DNA of 64,000 nucleotides, taken from the NCBI GenBank assembly GCA_019635635.1, contig JAHBZB010000001.1, positions 372,001 to 436,000 of the forward strand, read 5' to 3'. The notes beneath the pieces were generated by a model, which saw only the letters and a list, made by a program, of their open reading frames with translations, ran no database searches and had not been told where the DNA came from. The position numbers and the translations under genes are program-made. The DNA is from Xanthobacteraceae bacterium. Its GTDB lineage: Bacteria > Pseudomonadota > Alphaproteobacteria > Rhizobiales > Xanthobacteraceae. Shown here one piece after another: positions 55,573-64,000 of the stretch. Position 1 is the first letter of the stretch; each line of letters opens with the position of its first letter.

Positions 55573-56400
55573 TTATTCGGCGGCCTTCGCGTTGCCGTTC
55601 GCGGATTCCTGACGAAGCACTTCCGGATTCGGCATCGCGATCACGTTGTAGCCGGAATCCACGAAATGGATTTCGCCGGTGACGCCGCCGGAAAGATCGG
55701 ACAGAAGATAAAGCCCCGCGCCGCCCAATTCTTCTAGGGTTACGCCACGGCCGAGCGGCGAGTGGCGCTGCTGGAAGGCAAACATCGCGCGCGCGTCGCC
55801 GATGCCGGCACCGGCGAGCGTGCGGATCGGGCCCGCCGAAATCGCATTCACGCGGATTTTCTGGTGGCCGAAATCGACCGCGAGATAACGCACGGAAGAT
55901 TCAAGGGCCGCTTTCGCGAGGCCCATGACGTTGTAGTTCGGCATGGCGCGGTCGCCCCCGTTATAGGTGAGCGTCAGCATCGAGCCGCCGTTCGGCATCA
56001 GTTCGGCGGCACGCTTCGCGCCTTCGGCGAAGGAGAACGCCGAAATCACCATGGTGCGCTGAAAGTTCTCGCGCGTGGTGTCGGCGAAGCGGCCCTTCAA
56101 TTCGTTCTTGTCCGAAAATCCGATGGCGTGGACGTAGAAGTCGATCGTACCCCACTGCTTTTTCAGTTCGGCAAAGACCGCATCGACGGTTGTGACGTCC
56201 TCGACGTCGCAAGGCAGCACGATCTTCGAGCCGACCGATTCCGCGAGCGGCCGCACGCGGCGCTCCAGCGCTTCGCCCTGATAGGTAAAGGCGATCTCCG
56301 CGCCCTGCTTCGCGATCGCCTGCGCAATGCCCCAGGCGATCGAGTGGTCATTGGCGACGCCCATGATGACGCCGCGCTTACCTTGCATCAGTCCCTGCAT
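55573..56400 (-). CDS. fabI: Enoyl-[acyl-carrier-protein] reductase [NADH] FabI
   Basis: This encodes 275 residues with the FabI nucleotide site GVANDHSIAWGIAQAIAKQGAEIAF near the start and the active-site pair in NYNVMGLAK (Tyr-x6-Lys). It does the last reduction step in each fatty-acid elongation cycle and is the target of triclosan-type inhibitors. It is the third gene of a fabA-fabB-fabI operon, 9 bases after fabB. Confidence 0.96.
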   Translation of the reverse strand: MQGLMQGKRGVIMGVANDHSIAWGIAQAIAKQGAEIAFTYQGEALERRVRPLAESVGSKIVLPCDVEDVTTVDAVFAELKKQWGTIDFYVHAIGFSDKNELKGRFADTTRENFQRTMVISAFSFAEGAKRAAELMPNGGSMLTLTYNGGDRAMPNYNVMGLAKAALESSVRYLAVDFGHQKIRVNAISAGPIRTLAGAGIGDARAMFAFQQRHSPLGRGVTLEELGGAGLYLLSDLSGGVTGEIHFVDSGYNVIAMPNPEVLRQESANGNAKAAE

Positions 56401-56409
56401 TCTAAAACT

Positions 56410-57627
56410 CTACGCATCCAGTTTCTTGAAAAGAAGTGTCGCATTGGTGCCGCCGAACCCGAAAGAGTTCGAGAGCACGCAGTTCAAATTCGCGTTGTCG
56501 ACGCGCTGTCGCACGATCGGCAGGTCGGCGAATTCCGGGTCGATTTCGTCGATATGCGCGCTCTCGCAGATGAAGCCGTTGTTCATCATCAGAAGCGAAT
56601 AGATCGCTTCCTGCACACCGGTCGCGCCCAACGAATGCCCGGTCAGCGACTTGGTCGCGGAAATTGGCGGAATGTTCTTGCCGAAGACTTCGCGGATCGC
56701 CTCGATTTCCTTCTGGTCGCCGATCGGTGTCGAGGTCGCATGCGGGTTGATGTAGTCGATGGGAAGTTTCACGCCTTCCATCGCCATCTTCATACAGCGC
56801 ACGGCACCTTCGCCGGAGGGCTGCACCATGTCGTGACCATCGGAAGTCGCGCCGTAGCCCGCGATCTCGCCATAAATCTTCGCGCCGCGCGCTTTGGCTT
56901 TCTCAAGTTCCTCGAGCACGAGCACGCCCGCGCCGCCCGCGATCACGAAGCCGTCGCGGTTCTTGTCGTAGGCGCGCGAGGCCTTGGCGGGGGTTTCGTT
57001 ATAAGAGGACGACATCGCACCCATGGCGTCGAACAAAACGGAAAGCGTCCAGTCGAGTTCCTCGCAGCCGCCCGCGAACATCGTGTCCTGCTTGCCGTTC
57101 TGAATCAGCTCGTAAGCATTGCCGATGCAGTGGTTCGAAGTCGCGCAGGCCGACGAGATCGAATAATTGAAGCCCTTGATCTTGAACCAGGTGGCGAGCG
57201 TCGCCGACGCGGTCGAAGACATGGCCTTCGGCACCGCGAAGGGGCCGACGCGCTTCGGTCCTTTTTCTTTCGCGATCTGTGCGGACTCGACGATGGTACG
57301 GGTCGAAGGACCGCCCGAACCCATGATGATGCCGGTCTTCGGATTCGAAATGTCGCTTTCTTCCAGATTCGCGTCACGAATCGCCTGATCCATCGCGACG
57401 TGATTCCAGGCGGTGCCGCCGCCGTGAAAGCGCATGGCGCGGCGATCGACGATCGCCGACGGATCGAGCGTCGGCGCGCCCGCGACCTGACTGCGGAAGC
57501 CGAGTTTCGACTGATCTTCGGAAAAGGAAATGCCGCTCTTTGCTTCGCGCAGCGAGGCGAGCACCTCCTGGGTGTTGTTGCCGATGGACGAAACGATGCC
57601 CATTCCGGTGACGACGACCCGACGCAT
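56410..57627 (-). CDS. fabB: 3-oxoacyl-[acyl-carrier-protein] synthase I FabB
   Basis: This encodes 405 residues. The Cys-His-His catalytic triad is present: Cys in [14 protein letters not shown], His in [14 protein letters not shown] and His in [15 protein letters not shown]. Together with fabA directly upstream this is the FabA-FabB route, which allows anaerobic-type synthesis of unsaturated fatty acids from cis-3-decenoyl-ACP. The fabA-fabB pair separates it from FabF proteins. Confidence 0.95.
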   Translation of the reverse strand: MRRVVVTGMGIVSSIGNNTQEVLASLREAKSGISFSEDQSKLGFRSQVAGAPTLDPSAIVDRRAMRFHGGGTAWNHVAMDQAIRDANLEESDISNPKTGIIMGSGGPSTRTIVESAQIAKEKGPKRVGPFAVPKAMSSTASATLATWFKIKGFNYSISSACATSNHCIGNAYELIQNGKQDTMFAGGCEELDWTLSVLFDAMGAMSSSYNETPAKASRAYDKNRDGFVIAGGAGVLVLEELEKAKARGAKIYGEIAGYGATSDGHDMVQPSGEGAVRCMKMAMEGVKLPIDYINPHATSTPIGDQKEIEAIREVFGKNIPPISATKSLTGHSLGATGVQEAIYSLLMMNNGFICESAHIDEIDPEFADLPIVRQRVDNANLNCVLSNSFGFGGTNATLLFKKLDA

Positions 57628-57675
57628 ATTTTGCCTCTTCGTTTCCTGTCCGCGCTGTTCGACGCGCGTGAAAAT

Positions 57676-58200
57676 TTAAGCGGCGGCCGGCGCCGCATCC
57701 TTGAACAAGCCGACCTTCATATCGCTGACGCGATAGACGACTTCGTCGTCGGCCTTCAGCCAGCCATCGGCGATGCCGAGCACGAGCTTGGAGCGCATCA
57801 CGCGCTTGAACTCGACGCCGTACAATAGCTTCTTCACCGTCGGCACGATCTGGCCGGTGAGCTTCACCTCGCCGACGCCGAGCGCGCGGCCGCGGCCTTC
57901 CGCACCCGACCAGCCGAGAAAGAAACCCACGAGCTGCCACAGGCCGTCGAGGCCGAGGCAGCCCGGCATCACCGGATCGCCCTTGAAGTGGCACTGGAAG
58001 AACCAGAGGTCCGGCTTCACATCGAGTTCGGCGCGGACATAGCCCTTGCCGTTCTCGCCGCCGGTTTCCGAAATCTCGGTGATGCGGTCGAACATCAGCA
58101 TCGGCGGCAGCGGTAACTGCGCATTGCCGGGCCCGAACATCTCACCCCGGCCGCAGGCCAAGAGGTCTTCATAGGCAAAACTGGAGCGCCGCTCGGTCAT
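57676..58200 (-). CDS. fabA: 3-hydroxydecanoyl-[ACP] dehydratase/isomerase FabA
   Basis: This encodes 174 residues. The active-site block [25 protein letters not shown] holds the catalytic His and Asp of FabA. The enzyme dehydrates and isomerises the C10 intermediate and so commits it to unsaturated fatty-acid synthesis. ATG 58200 follows GAGGGAAT and gives the usual N-terminus ([23 protein letters not shown]). First gene of the fab operon, divergent from irr. Confidence 0.96.
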   Translation of the reverse strand: MTERRSSFAYEDLLACGRGEMFGPGNAQLPLPPMLMFDRITEISETGGENGKGYVRAELDVKPDLWFFQCHFKGDPVMPGCLGLDGLWQLVGFFLGWSGAEGRGRALGVGEVKLTGQIVPTVKKLLYGVEFKRVMRSKLVLGIADGWLKADDEVVYRVSDMKVGLFKDAAPAAA

Positions 58201-58444
58201 ATTCCCTCGGTTCGTTATCGTCCCCTTATCCCTCGCCCTGCGTAGCAAAGGCAAACGGTCCGCGAAAGGCGGCGACGCGCTCCGGCTAAGGACTTATAAT
58301 AACTATAGAATCCAAACTTTATTGCGCGGCTTCGGGCGAGCAGGTACTATAGTGCATGACCAGTCGCCAGCGCGGAAAGAACCGCTTTCCCGCGCGAGCC
58401 ATCTTGGTTTAGACCCTAAGATAGCTTTGTAACGGTAGTTTCCG
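58201..58444. promoter_or_regulatory. Shared upstream region of fabA and irr
   Basis: These 244 bases hold an AT-rich core (58290-58330, ttataataactatag) likely to contain one or both divergent promoters, and an actatagt palindrome near 58346. A weak TTTAG-N3-CTAAG repeat at 58408-58420, just before irr, resembles an iron-control element only loosely. No element can be assigned firmly. Confidence 0.4.
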
Positions 58445-58969
58445 ATGGCCGAGTCCCCGAACCAGTCGACCCCCCGCGTGGTCTTCGAGCAGGAAGACAT
58501 GGTGCTTCCGGTTGAGCGGCTGCGCGTCGAGCAGCCCGCTGGCCGCCGCACCGGCTGTCCGTTCCACGACGTGCGCGAAATGCTGCGCGAAGTCGGCCTT
58601 CGCCCCACCCGCCAGCGCCTCGCACTCGGCTGGCTCCTGTTTGCCAAGGGCGACCGCCACATCACCGCGGAATCGCTGCATGAAGAAGCGCTGCGTGCGC
58701 GCTTCCCGGTTTCGCTCGCCACCGTTTACAACACGCTGCATCAGTTCACCGAAGTGAGCCTGCTGCGCGAAGTCGCGGTCGACGGCTCGAAGACCTATTT
58801 CGATACCAACGCGTCCGATCACCACCACTTCTATGTCGAAGGCCAGAACGAGTTGCTCGATATTCCGGGCGCCGAAGTGATGGTCGACCGCATGCCGACG
58901 CCGCCGGAAGGCTTCGAAGTCGCGCGCGTCGATGTCGTGGTGCGGCTCCGCCGCAAGCCGCAGGCCTAA
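58445..58969 (+). CDS. irr: Iron response regulator Irr (Fur family)
   Basis: This encodes 174 residues: a Fur-type winged helix (about 50-110, LRPTRQRLALGWLLF, SLATVYNTLHQFTEVSLL) and a metal/heme domain with the HHH motif at 126-128 (SDHHHFYVEG). A heme regulatory motif GCPFHDV lies at 37-43, as in Bradyrhizobium Irr, where heme binding triggers breakdown of the protein. Irr links heme synthesis and iron genes to iron status. Many other alphaproteobacteria lack this motif, so its presence places the organism near Bradyrhizobium. Divergent from fabA. Confidence 0.96.
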   Translation: MAESPNQSTPRVVFEQEDMVLPVERLRVEQPAGRRTGCPFHDVREMLREVGLRPTRQRLALGWLLFAKGDRHITAESLHEEALRARFPVSLATVYNTLHQFTEVSLLREVAVDGSKTYFDTNASDHHHFYVEGQNELLDIPGAEVMVDRMPTPPEGFEVARVDVVVRLRRKPQA

Positions 58970-58972
58970 GCC

Positions 58973-59479
58973 CTACTCGATTACTTCGTCCGGGTAGACG
59001 CCCCACAGGAGCGTCTGGAGGATGAACCCGTCGAAACGGTCGCCGTAAATCCGGCACCAGCCCTTGCCGCAACTTTTCACGTTCGCGACTACGCCGGGCT
59101 GCAATTCGGCAATCAGCCTGCCCTCGCCGCGTGCGTTTTCGTAGAGCGGAATCGTTTTCGCCTTGGAATGGGGTGCGACGATCACCGTGCGCTTGCCGGA
59201 CAGCATGACCTGATGAACCCAGCCATCCGCGCCGTCGGAATCGCGGATCCGGCGCCAGTTCTCGAACTCGGCGATGATCTCGACCGGCAGGCCAGCGCGG
59301 GCAAAGGTCCAGCGAATATCCTGATTCTGGCTCGGACCGTTTCTGACATGCACCTTGTCGGCGCGCAGGCTGACGAAACGGGGTACCTGCGACTTCTGCT
59401 GCTCGGCGGCCGCGGGCGCTGCGGCGGCAATGGCCCAGAACAGCGCGGCGGCGAAGAGGACGCGAATTGCCTTGATCAT
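58973..59479 (-). CDS. Secreted SH3-domain protein
   Basis: This encodes 168 residues. A signal peptide (IKAIRVLFAAALFWAIAAAAPAAAE) is followed by two bacterial SH3-like repeats, one around FVSLRADKVHVRNGPSQNQDIRW and one around IPLYENARGEGRLIAELQPGVVANVKSCGKGWCRI. Such proteins bind peptidoglycan or other proteins in the periplasm. A TTG start 12 bases upstream is an alternative and places an SD-like stretch better. The two cysteines near CGKGWC may form a disulfide. Converges on irr with 3 bases between. Confidence 0.88.
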   Translation of the reverse strand: MIKAIRVLFAAALFWAIAAAAPAAAEQQKSQVPRFVSLRADKVHVRNGPSQNQDIRWTFARAGLPVEIIAEFENWRRIRDSDGADGWVHQVMLSGKRTVIVAPHSKAKTIPLYENARGEGRLIAELQPGVVANVKSCGKGWCRIYGDRFDGFILQTLLWGVYPDEVIE

Positions 59480-59667
59480 TCCCCGTACCAAAAGATTCTC
59501 GCCCCAAGGTCAAAAAATCGCCGCAAGCCCTCGATGTCAATAGCGGGCGGAACGGGCCCCATCGGCGCTTTGAGTTTCCAAAAACCCTCTGCTAGACCAA
59601 TCGCGAACCGGCCGGGGTAACCCGGCCATCTCCTTGCTCGCGAAAGGCTTTCCGGGAAAATAGAGCG

Positions 59668-60666
59668 ATGCCGAAGAAAAAGCCGCTCGTCGTCGTGACG
59701 CGACGCCTTCCCGACATCGTCGAGACTCGGATGCGGGAATTGTTCGACGCGCGCCTGAACGTCGAAGACCGGGCCATGAGCCAGACCGAACTCGCCGAAG
59801 CCGTGAAGATGGCCGACGTGCTCGTGCCCACGATCACCGACCGCATCGACAACGGCGTGCTGGCGCAGGCCGGGCCCAATCTCAAGCTGATCGCGAATTT
59901 CGGTAACGGCGTCGATCACATCGACGTCGCGACCGCGCTGGCGCGCGGCATCACGGTGACGAATACGCCGGGCGTGCTTACCGAGGATGTCGCCGACATG
60001 ACCATGGCGCTGATCCTCGCGGTGCCGCGGCGGCTCGCGGAAGGCTCGACACTGCTCGTCAATGACGCCGAATGGGGCGGCTGGTCGCCGACCTGGATGC
60101 TCGGCAAGCGCATGGCGGGCAAACGCCTCGGCATCATTGGCATGGGCCGCATCGGCTCGGCGGTCGCGAAACGCGCGAAGGCCTTCGGCCTGCAAATTCA
60201 CTATCACAACCGCCGCAAGGTCGCGGCCGATCTCGAGGAAGATCTGGAAGCGACCTACTGGGAAAGCCTCGACCAGATGCTGGCGCGCATGAACATTGTG
60301 TCGGTGAACTGCCCGCATACTCCGGCGACCTATCACCTGTTGTCGGCGCGGCGGCTGAAACTCTTGAAACCCGACGCCTATATCGTCAACACCGCGCGCG
60401 GCCATGTCATCGACGAAGGCGCGCTCGCGCGCATGATCGAGAACAACGAGCTTGCGGGTGCCGGTCTCGACGTGTTCGAGGAAGAACCCGCGATCAATCC
60501 GAAGTTGCTCAAACTCGCGCGCAACCACAAGGTCGTGCTGCTGCCGCACATGGCTTCGTCCACGATCGAAGGCCGCGTCGACATGGGCGAGAAGGTCATC
60601 GTCAACATCAAGACCTTCATGGACGGCCACCGTCCGCCGGACCGCGTACTGCCGTCGATGCTCTAG
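59668..60666 (+). CDS. D-isomer 2-hydroxyacid dehydrogenase
   Basis: This encodes 332 residues. The NAD-binding motif GIIGMGRIGSAVAKRA (GxGxxG) and the catalytic residues Arg (NTARGHVIDEGAL), Glu (VFEEEP) and His (LLPHMASSTIEGR) are seen. The substrate region resembles glyoxylate/hydroxypyruvate reductases, so D-glycerate dehydrogenase is the nearest guess. No serine-cycle gene lies nearby. A VOC protein gene follows 13 bases later on the same strand. Confidence 0.9.
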   Translation: MPKKKPLVVVTRRLPDIVETRMRELFDARLNVEDRAMSQTELAEAVKMADVLVPTITDRIDNGVLAQAGPNLKLIANFGNGVDHIDVATALARGITVTNTPGVLTEDVADMTMALILAVPRRLAEGSTLLVNDAEWGGWSPTWMLGKRMAGKRLGIIGMGRIGSAVAKRAKAFGLQIHYHNRRKVAADLEEDLEATYWESLDQMLARMNIVSVNCPHTPATYHLLSARRLKLLKPDAYIVNTARGHVIDEGALARMIENNELAGAGLDVFEEEPAINPKLLKLARNHKVVLLPHMASSTIEGRVDMGEKVIVNIKTFMDGHRPPDRVLPSML

Positions 60667-60679
60667 GCCGACGCGGCCC

Positions 60680-61066
60680 ATGATCGACCACGTTTCCCTC
60701 ATCGTCGGCGATCTTTCCCGCGCCGAAAAATTCTACGACGCGATCATGCACACGCTCGGCTATCCGAAAATCGCGCGCGACGAAAACCGGATCGGCTATG
60801 GCCTGCGCTCGTCGGCCGAGCATCCTGAACGCTGTTACATCTCCATTCGCGGCGGCCTGCCGAAGCGCTCGGAATCGCGGCGGCATTACGCGTTTCGCGC
60901 GCCGTCACGCGAGGCGGTGAACGCGTTTCATCGCGAGGGACTGGCGAACGGCGGGCAAGACGACGGCGCGCCGGGATTGCGGGAATATCACGCGCATTAT
61001 TACGCGGCGTTCGTGATCGATCCCGACGGCAACCGGCTGGAAGCCGTGTGCCACAAGGCGGAATAA
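60680..61066 (+). CDS. VOC (glyoxalase-fold) family protein
   Basis: This encodes 128 residues with a paired beta-alpha-beta3 fold: MIDHVSLIVGDLSRAEKFYDAIMHTLGY at the start and YYAAFVIDPDGNRLEAVCHK at the end. The metal-binding positions (His4, Glu at the end of the fold) are kept. It is likely a metal-dependent lyase or dioxygenase relative of unknown substrate. It follows the 2-hydroxyacid dehydrogenase closely. Confidence 0.88.
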   Translation: MIDHVSLIVGDLSRAEKFYDAIMHTLGYPKIARDENRIGYGLRSSAEHPERCYISIRGGLPKRSESRRHYAFRAPSREAVNAFHREGLANGGQDDGAPGLREYHAHYYAAFVIDPDGNRLEAVCHKAE

Positions 61067-61077
61067 TTTTCCGCGAA

Positions 61078-61890
61078 TTATTTCTGAAACGCCGAGAGCC
61101 GCGTCTTCGGCGCGGGTGCTTCCGTTCCCGACAACGGATTTTCCGGCGACCACTCATAGCGCAGCGTCTCGAAACGCATGTTGCGCAAATCCATCATCAA
61201 GAGCTTGCCGACGAGGCTTTCGCCGAAGCCGACGATCGCGCGCAAGACTTCGACTGCGGCGAGCGTCCCGGCGACGCCTGCGATCGCACCCAGAATACCC
61301 GCCTCTTCGCAGGCGGGCACCGTGCCCGCGGGCGGCGGCTCGGGAAACAGGCAACGATAGGTCGGGTTCGGCTTGCCGTCTTTATTCGTTTCGTACGCAC
61401 GGATCGTAGTCAGTGTCGCGTCGAAAGTACCGAGTGCCGCTGTCACCAGCGGTTTCTTGTGGTGATAGCAGGTGTCGGAGACGAGATAGCGGGTCGGGAA
61501 ATTGTCGGAGCCGTCGAGCACGATGTCGTAATTCTTGATCACGCGAGAGGCGTTCCCGGCGTCCAGCCGCAGCGGATGCACCTCGACGCTGACATGCGGA
61601 TTGAGCCGCGAGATCGCAAGCGACGCACTCTCCGTTTTGGGCCGATCGATATGCGAAGTTCCGTGCAGCACCTGCCGCTGCAAATTCGAGAGCGAAACCT
61701 TGTCATCGTCGACAACACCGAGCGTGCCGACGCCTGCGGCCGCGAGATATAACAGCGCGGGCGAGCCGATGCCGCCGGCGCCGATCGAAAGCACGCGCGC
61801 GGCCTTTAACTTCGCCTGTCCCTGCCCCCCGACCTCGCGGAGCACGATGTGGCGCGCATAGCGCTCCAGTTCTTCCGGCGACAACGCCAT
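61078..61890 (-). CDS. MoeB/ThiF-type adenylyltransferase (E1-like)
   Basis: This encodes 270 residues. The ATP site GAGGIGSPALLYLAAAGVG, the second motif DKVSLSNLQRQVLHG, and DGSDNFPTRYLVSDTC match MoeB/ThiF/HesA. The stretch PACEEAGILGAIAGVAGTLAA holds the candidate cysteine. Such proteins adenylate the C-terminus of MoaD or ThiS before sulfur transfer in molybdopterin or thiamine synthesis. Lone MoeB with no rhodanese domain. MoeB is the best guess. Confidence 0.9.
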   Translation of the reverse strand: MALSPEELERYARHIVLREVGGQGQAKLKAARVLSIGAGGIGSPALLYLAAAGVGTLGVVDDDKVSLSNLQRQVLHGTSHIDRPKTESASLAISRLNPHVSVEVHPLRLDAGNASRVIKNYDIVLDGSDNFPTRYLVSDTCYHHKKPLVTAALGTFDATLTTIRAYETNKDGKPNPTYRCLFPEPPPAGTVPACEEAGILGAIAGVAGTLAAVEVLRAIVGFGESLVGKLLMMDLRNMRFETLRYEWSPENPLSGTEAPAPKTRLSAFQK

Positions 61891-61936
61891 AAATTCAGCC
61901 TCGTCATTTCGCTTGGCCTAAGCCTATCATGTCCCG

Positions 61937-62767
61937 ATGGGCCTGAACGAGCGCATTTCGCGAAGGAATGCCTGCCTCGCCATGCTGACGGCGGCGGCGT
62001 TTTTCGTTTCGGCTGTCCCCTTATCGGCACAGGTAAACGAACGCTGCCCGCGCCTCGTCTCCGCGCTTCCCGCGAACGCAAAGCCGGTTTCGCTCAGGCT
62101 CGCGCAACAGACGCCCGGCGCGGTCAAGATCACCTTCGTCGGACATTCGACCTTCCTGATCGAAAGCCCCGGCGGCATCAAGATCGCGACCGACTACAAC
62201 GACTATGTACGGCCGGACGCCGTTCCCGATGTCGCGACCATGAACCGCGCACACTCGACGCATTACACGCTCTCGCCCGATCCCGCGATCAAGCATGTGT
62301 TGCGCGGCTGGGGCGAAGGCGATCAACCCGCGCGGCATGAAGTCGAGATCGGTGACGTTTTCATCCGCAACGTGCCGACCAATATCCGCGACTGGGATGG
62401 CGGCACGAACTACAACCAGAATTCGATTTTCGTGTTCGAATTAAGCGGGCTTTGCATCGCGCATCTCGGGCATCTGCATCACACGCTGACGCCCAGGCAT
62501 CTCGATGCGCTCGGCAGGATCGACGTCGTGCTGGTGCCGGTCGACGGCTCTTATACGCTCAATACCGACGGCATGGCGGAGGTGCTAAAACAGATCGATG
62601 CGCCGGTCGCGATCCCGATGCATATCTTCGGCGAACACACGCTTGCGCGCTTTCTCGACAAGATGGGTTCGCTCTACGAAATAAAGCGCGAGATGGAGGC
62701 GAGCATTTCGCTTTCGCGCGCGACGCTCCCGCAGAAGCGCACGATGATCGTATTGCCGGGGCGCTAG
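61937..62767 (+). CDS. Secreted UlaG-like metallo-beta-lactamase-fold hydrolase
   Basis: This encodes 276 residues. A signal peptide (about 1-34, RRNACLAMLTAAAFFVSAVPLSAQ) is followed by an MBL fold: VKITFVGHSTFLIESPGGIKIATD, the AHSTHYTLSPD segment where HxHxDH would be expected, and HLGHLHHTLT with a metal histidine. The HxHxDH motif is altered to a form lacking one His/Asp, as in several UlaG-like periplasmic proteins. Hydrolase function and metal use are inferred. Confidence 0.85.
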   Translation: MGLNERISRRNACLAMLTAAAFFVSAVPLSAQVNERCPRLVSALPANAKPVSLRLAQQTPGAVKITFVGHSTFLIESPGGIKIATDYNDYVRPDAVPDVATMNRAHSTHYTLSPDPAIKHVLRGWGEGDQPARHEVEIGDVFIRNVPTNIRDWDGGTNYNQNSIFVFELSGLCIAHLGHLHHTLTPRHLDALGRIDVVLVPVDGSYTLNTDGMAEVLKQIDAPVAIPMHIFGEHTLARFLDKMGSLYEIKREMEASISLSRATLPQKRTMIVLPGR

Positions 62768-62769
62768 CT

Positions 62770-64000
<1,231 letters not shown>

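Overview
The window is a gene-dense, GC-rich chromosomal segment from an alphaproteobacterium. It is most likely from the order Hyphomicrobiales (Rhizobiales), near the Bradyrhizobium/Xanthobacteraceae side. I infer this from the gene set and order: a RegB/RegA (ActS/ActR) redox pair, MmcB, Irr with a heme regulatory motif beside fabA-fabB-fabI, a Mur-like Fur protein, and the order lnt - XRE regulator - metK - trmB - rimP-nusA-ylxR-infB-rbfA-truB-rpsO-pnp. I see no prophage, insertion sequence, CRISPR array or biosynthetic island. Almost everything is core or house-keeping. No database search was possible, so products rest on motifs visible in the translations.

Layout. 1-6.6 kb: end of a CPBP membrane protease, tRNA-Ser(GGA) with a nearby copy of its 5' part, msrA, a YqhA-type membrane protein, a nucleotide-sugar epimerase, tRNA-Arg(CCG), an esterase, a secreted von Willebrand A protein, and mmcB with a possible LexA box. 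6.6-12.5 kb: regB-regA, a divergent two-gene ABC-2 exporter, an intracellular polyhydroxyalkanoate depolymerase and a YgjP-like metallopeptidase. 12.5-26.4 kb: class A penicillin-binding protein, glnD, a sulfonate/taurine-type ABC importer, an OsmC protein, a membrane protein, mutS, and a TetR regulator divergent from an MFS drug exporter with an operator-like palindrome between them. 26.5-35.3 kb: maeB, adenosine kinase, trpS, a universal stress protein, an Nfu scaffold, tsaB-rimI, a Fur-family gene and plsC. 35.4-41 kb: miaB-phoH(ybeZ)-ybeY-corC-lnt, overlapping or closely packed. 41-53.4 kb: an XRE regulator, metK, trmB and the long transcription/translation cluster ending in pnp.

53.4-64 kb: aqpZ, a possible small RNA, a 75-residue secreted peptide preceded by a perfect TGTGA-N6-TCACA site, a Crp-family regulator, the fabA-fabB-fabI fatty-acid operon divergent from irr, an SH3 protein, a 2-hydroxyacid dehydrogenase, a VOC protein, a MoeB/ThiF-type E1 enzyme, a secreted metallo-hydrolase and the 3' part of gyrB.

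I did not find a clear large undescribed system. The parts most worth a second look are small. They are the Crp site / secreted peptide / Crp regulator module at 54.4-55.6 kb, the tRNA-Ser half-copy with a complementary segment at 0.7-0.9 kb, and three places where a terminator-like hairpin sits directly against or inside the next coding region (20.9, 42.9 and 49.3 kb).
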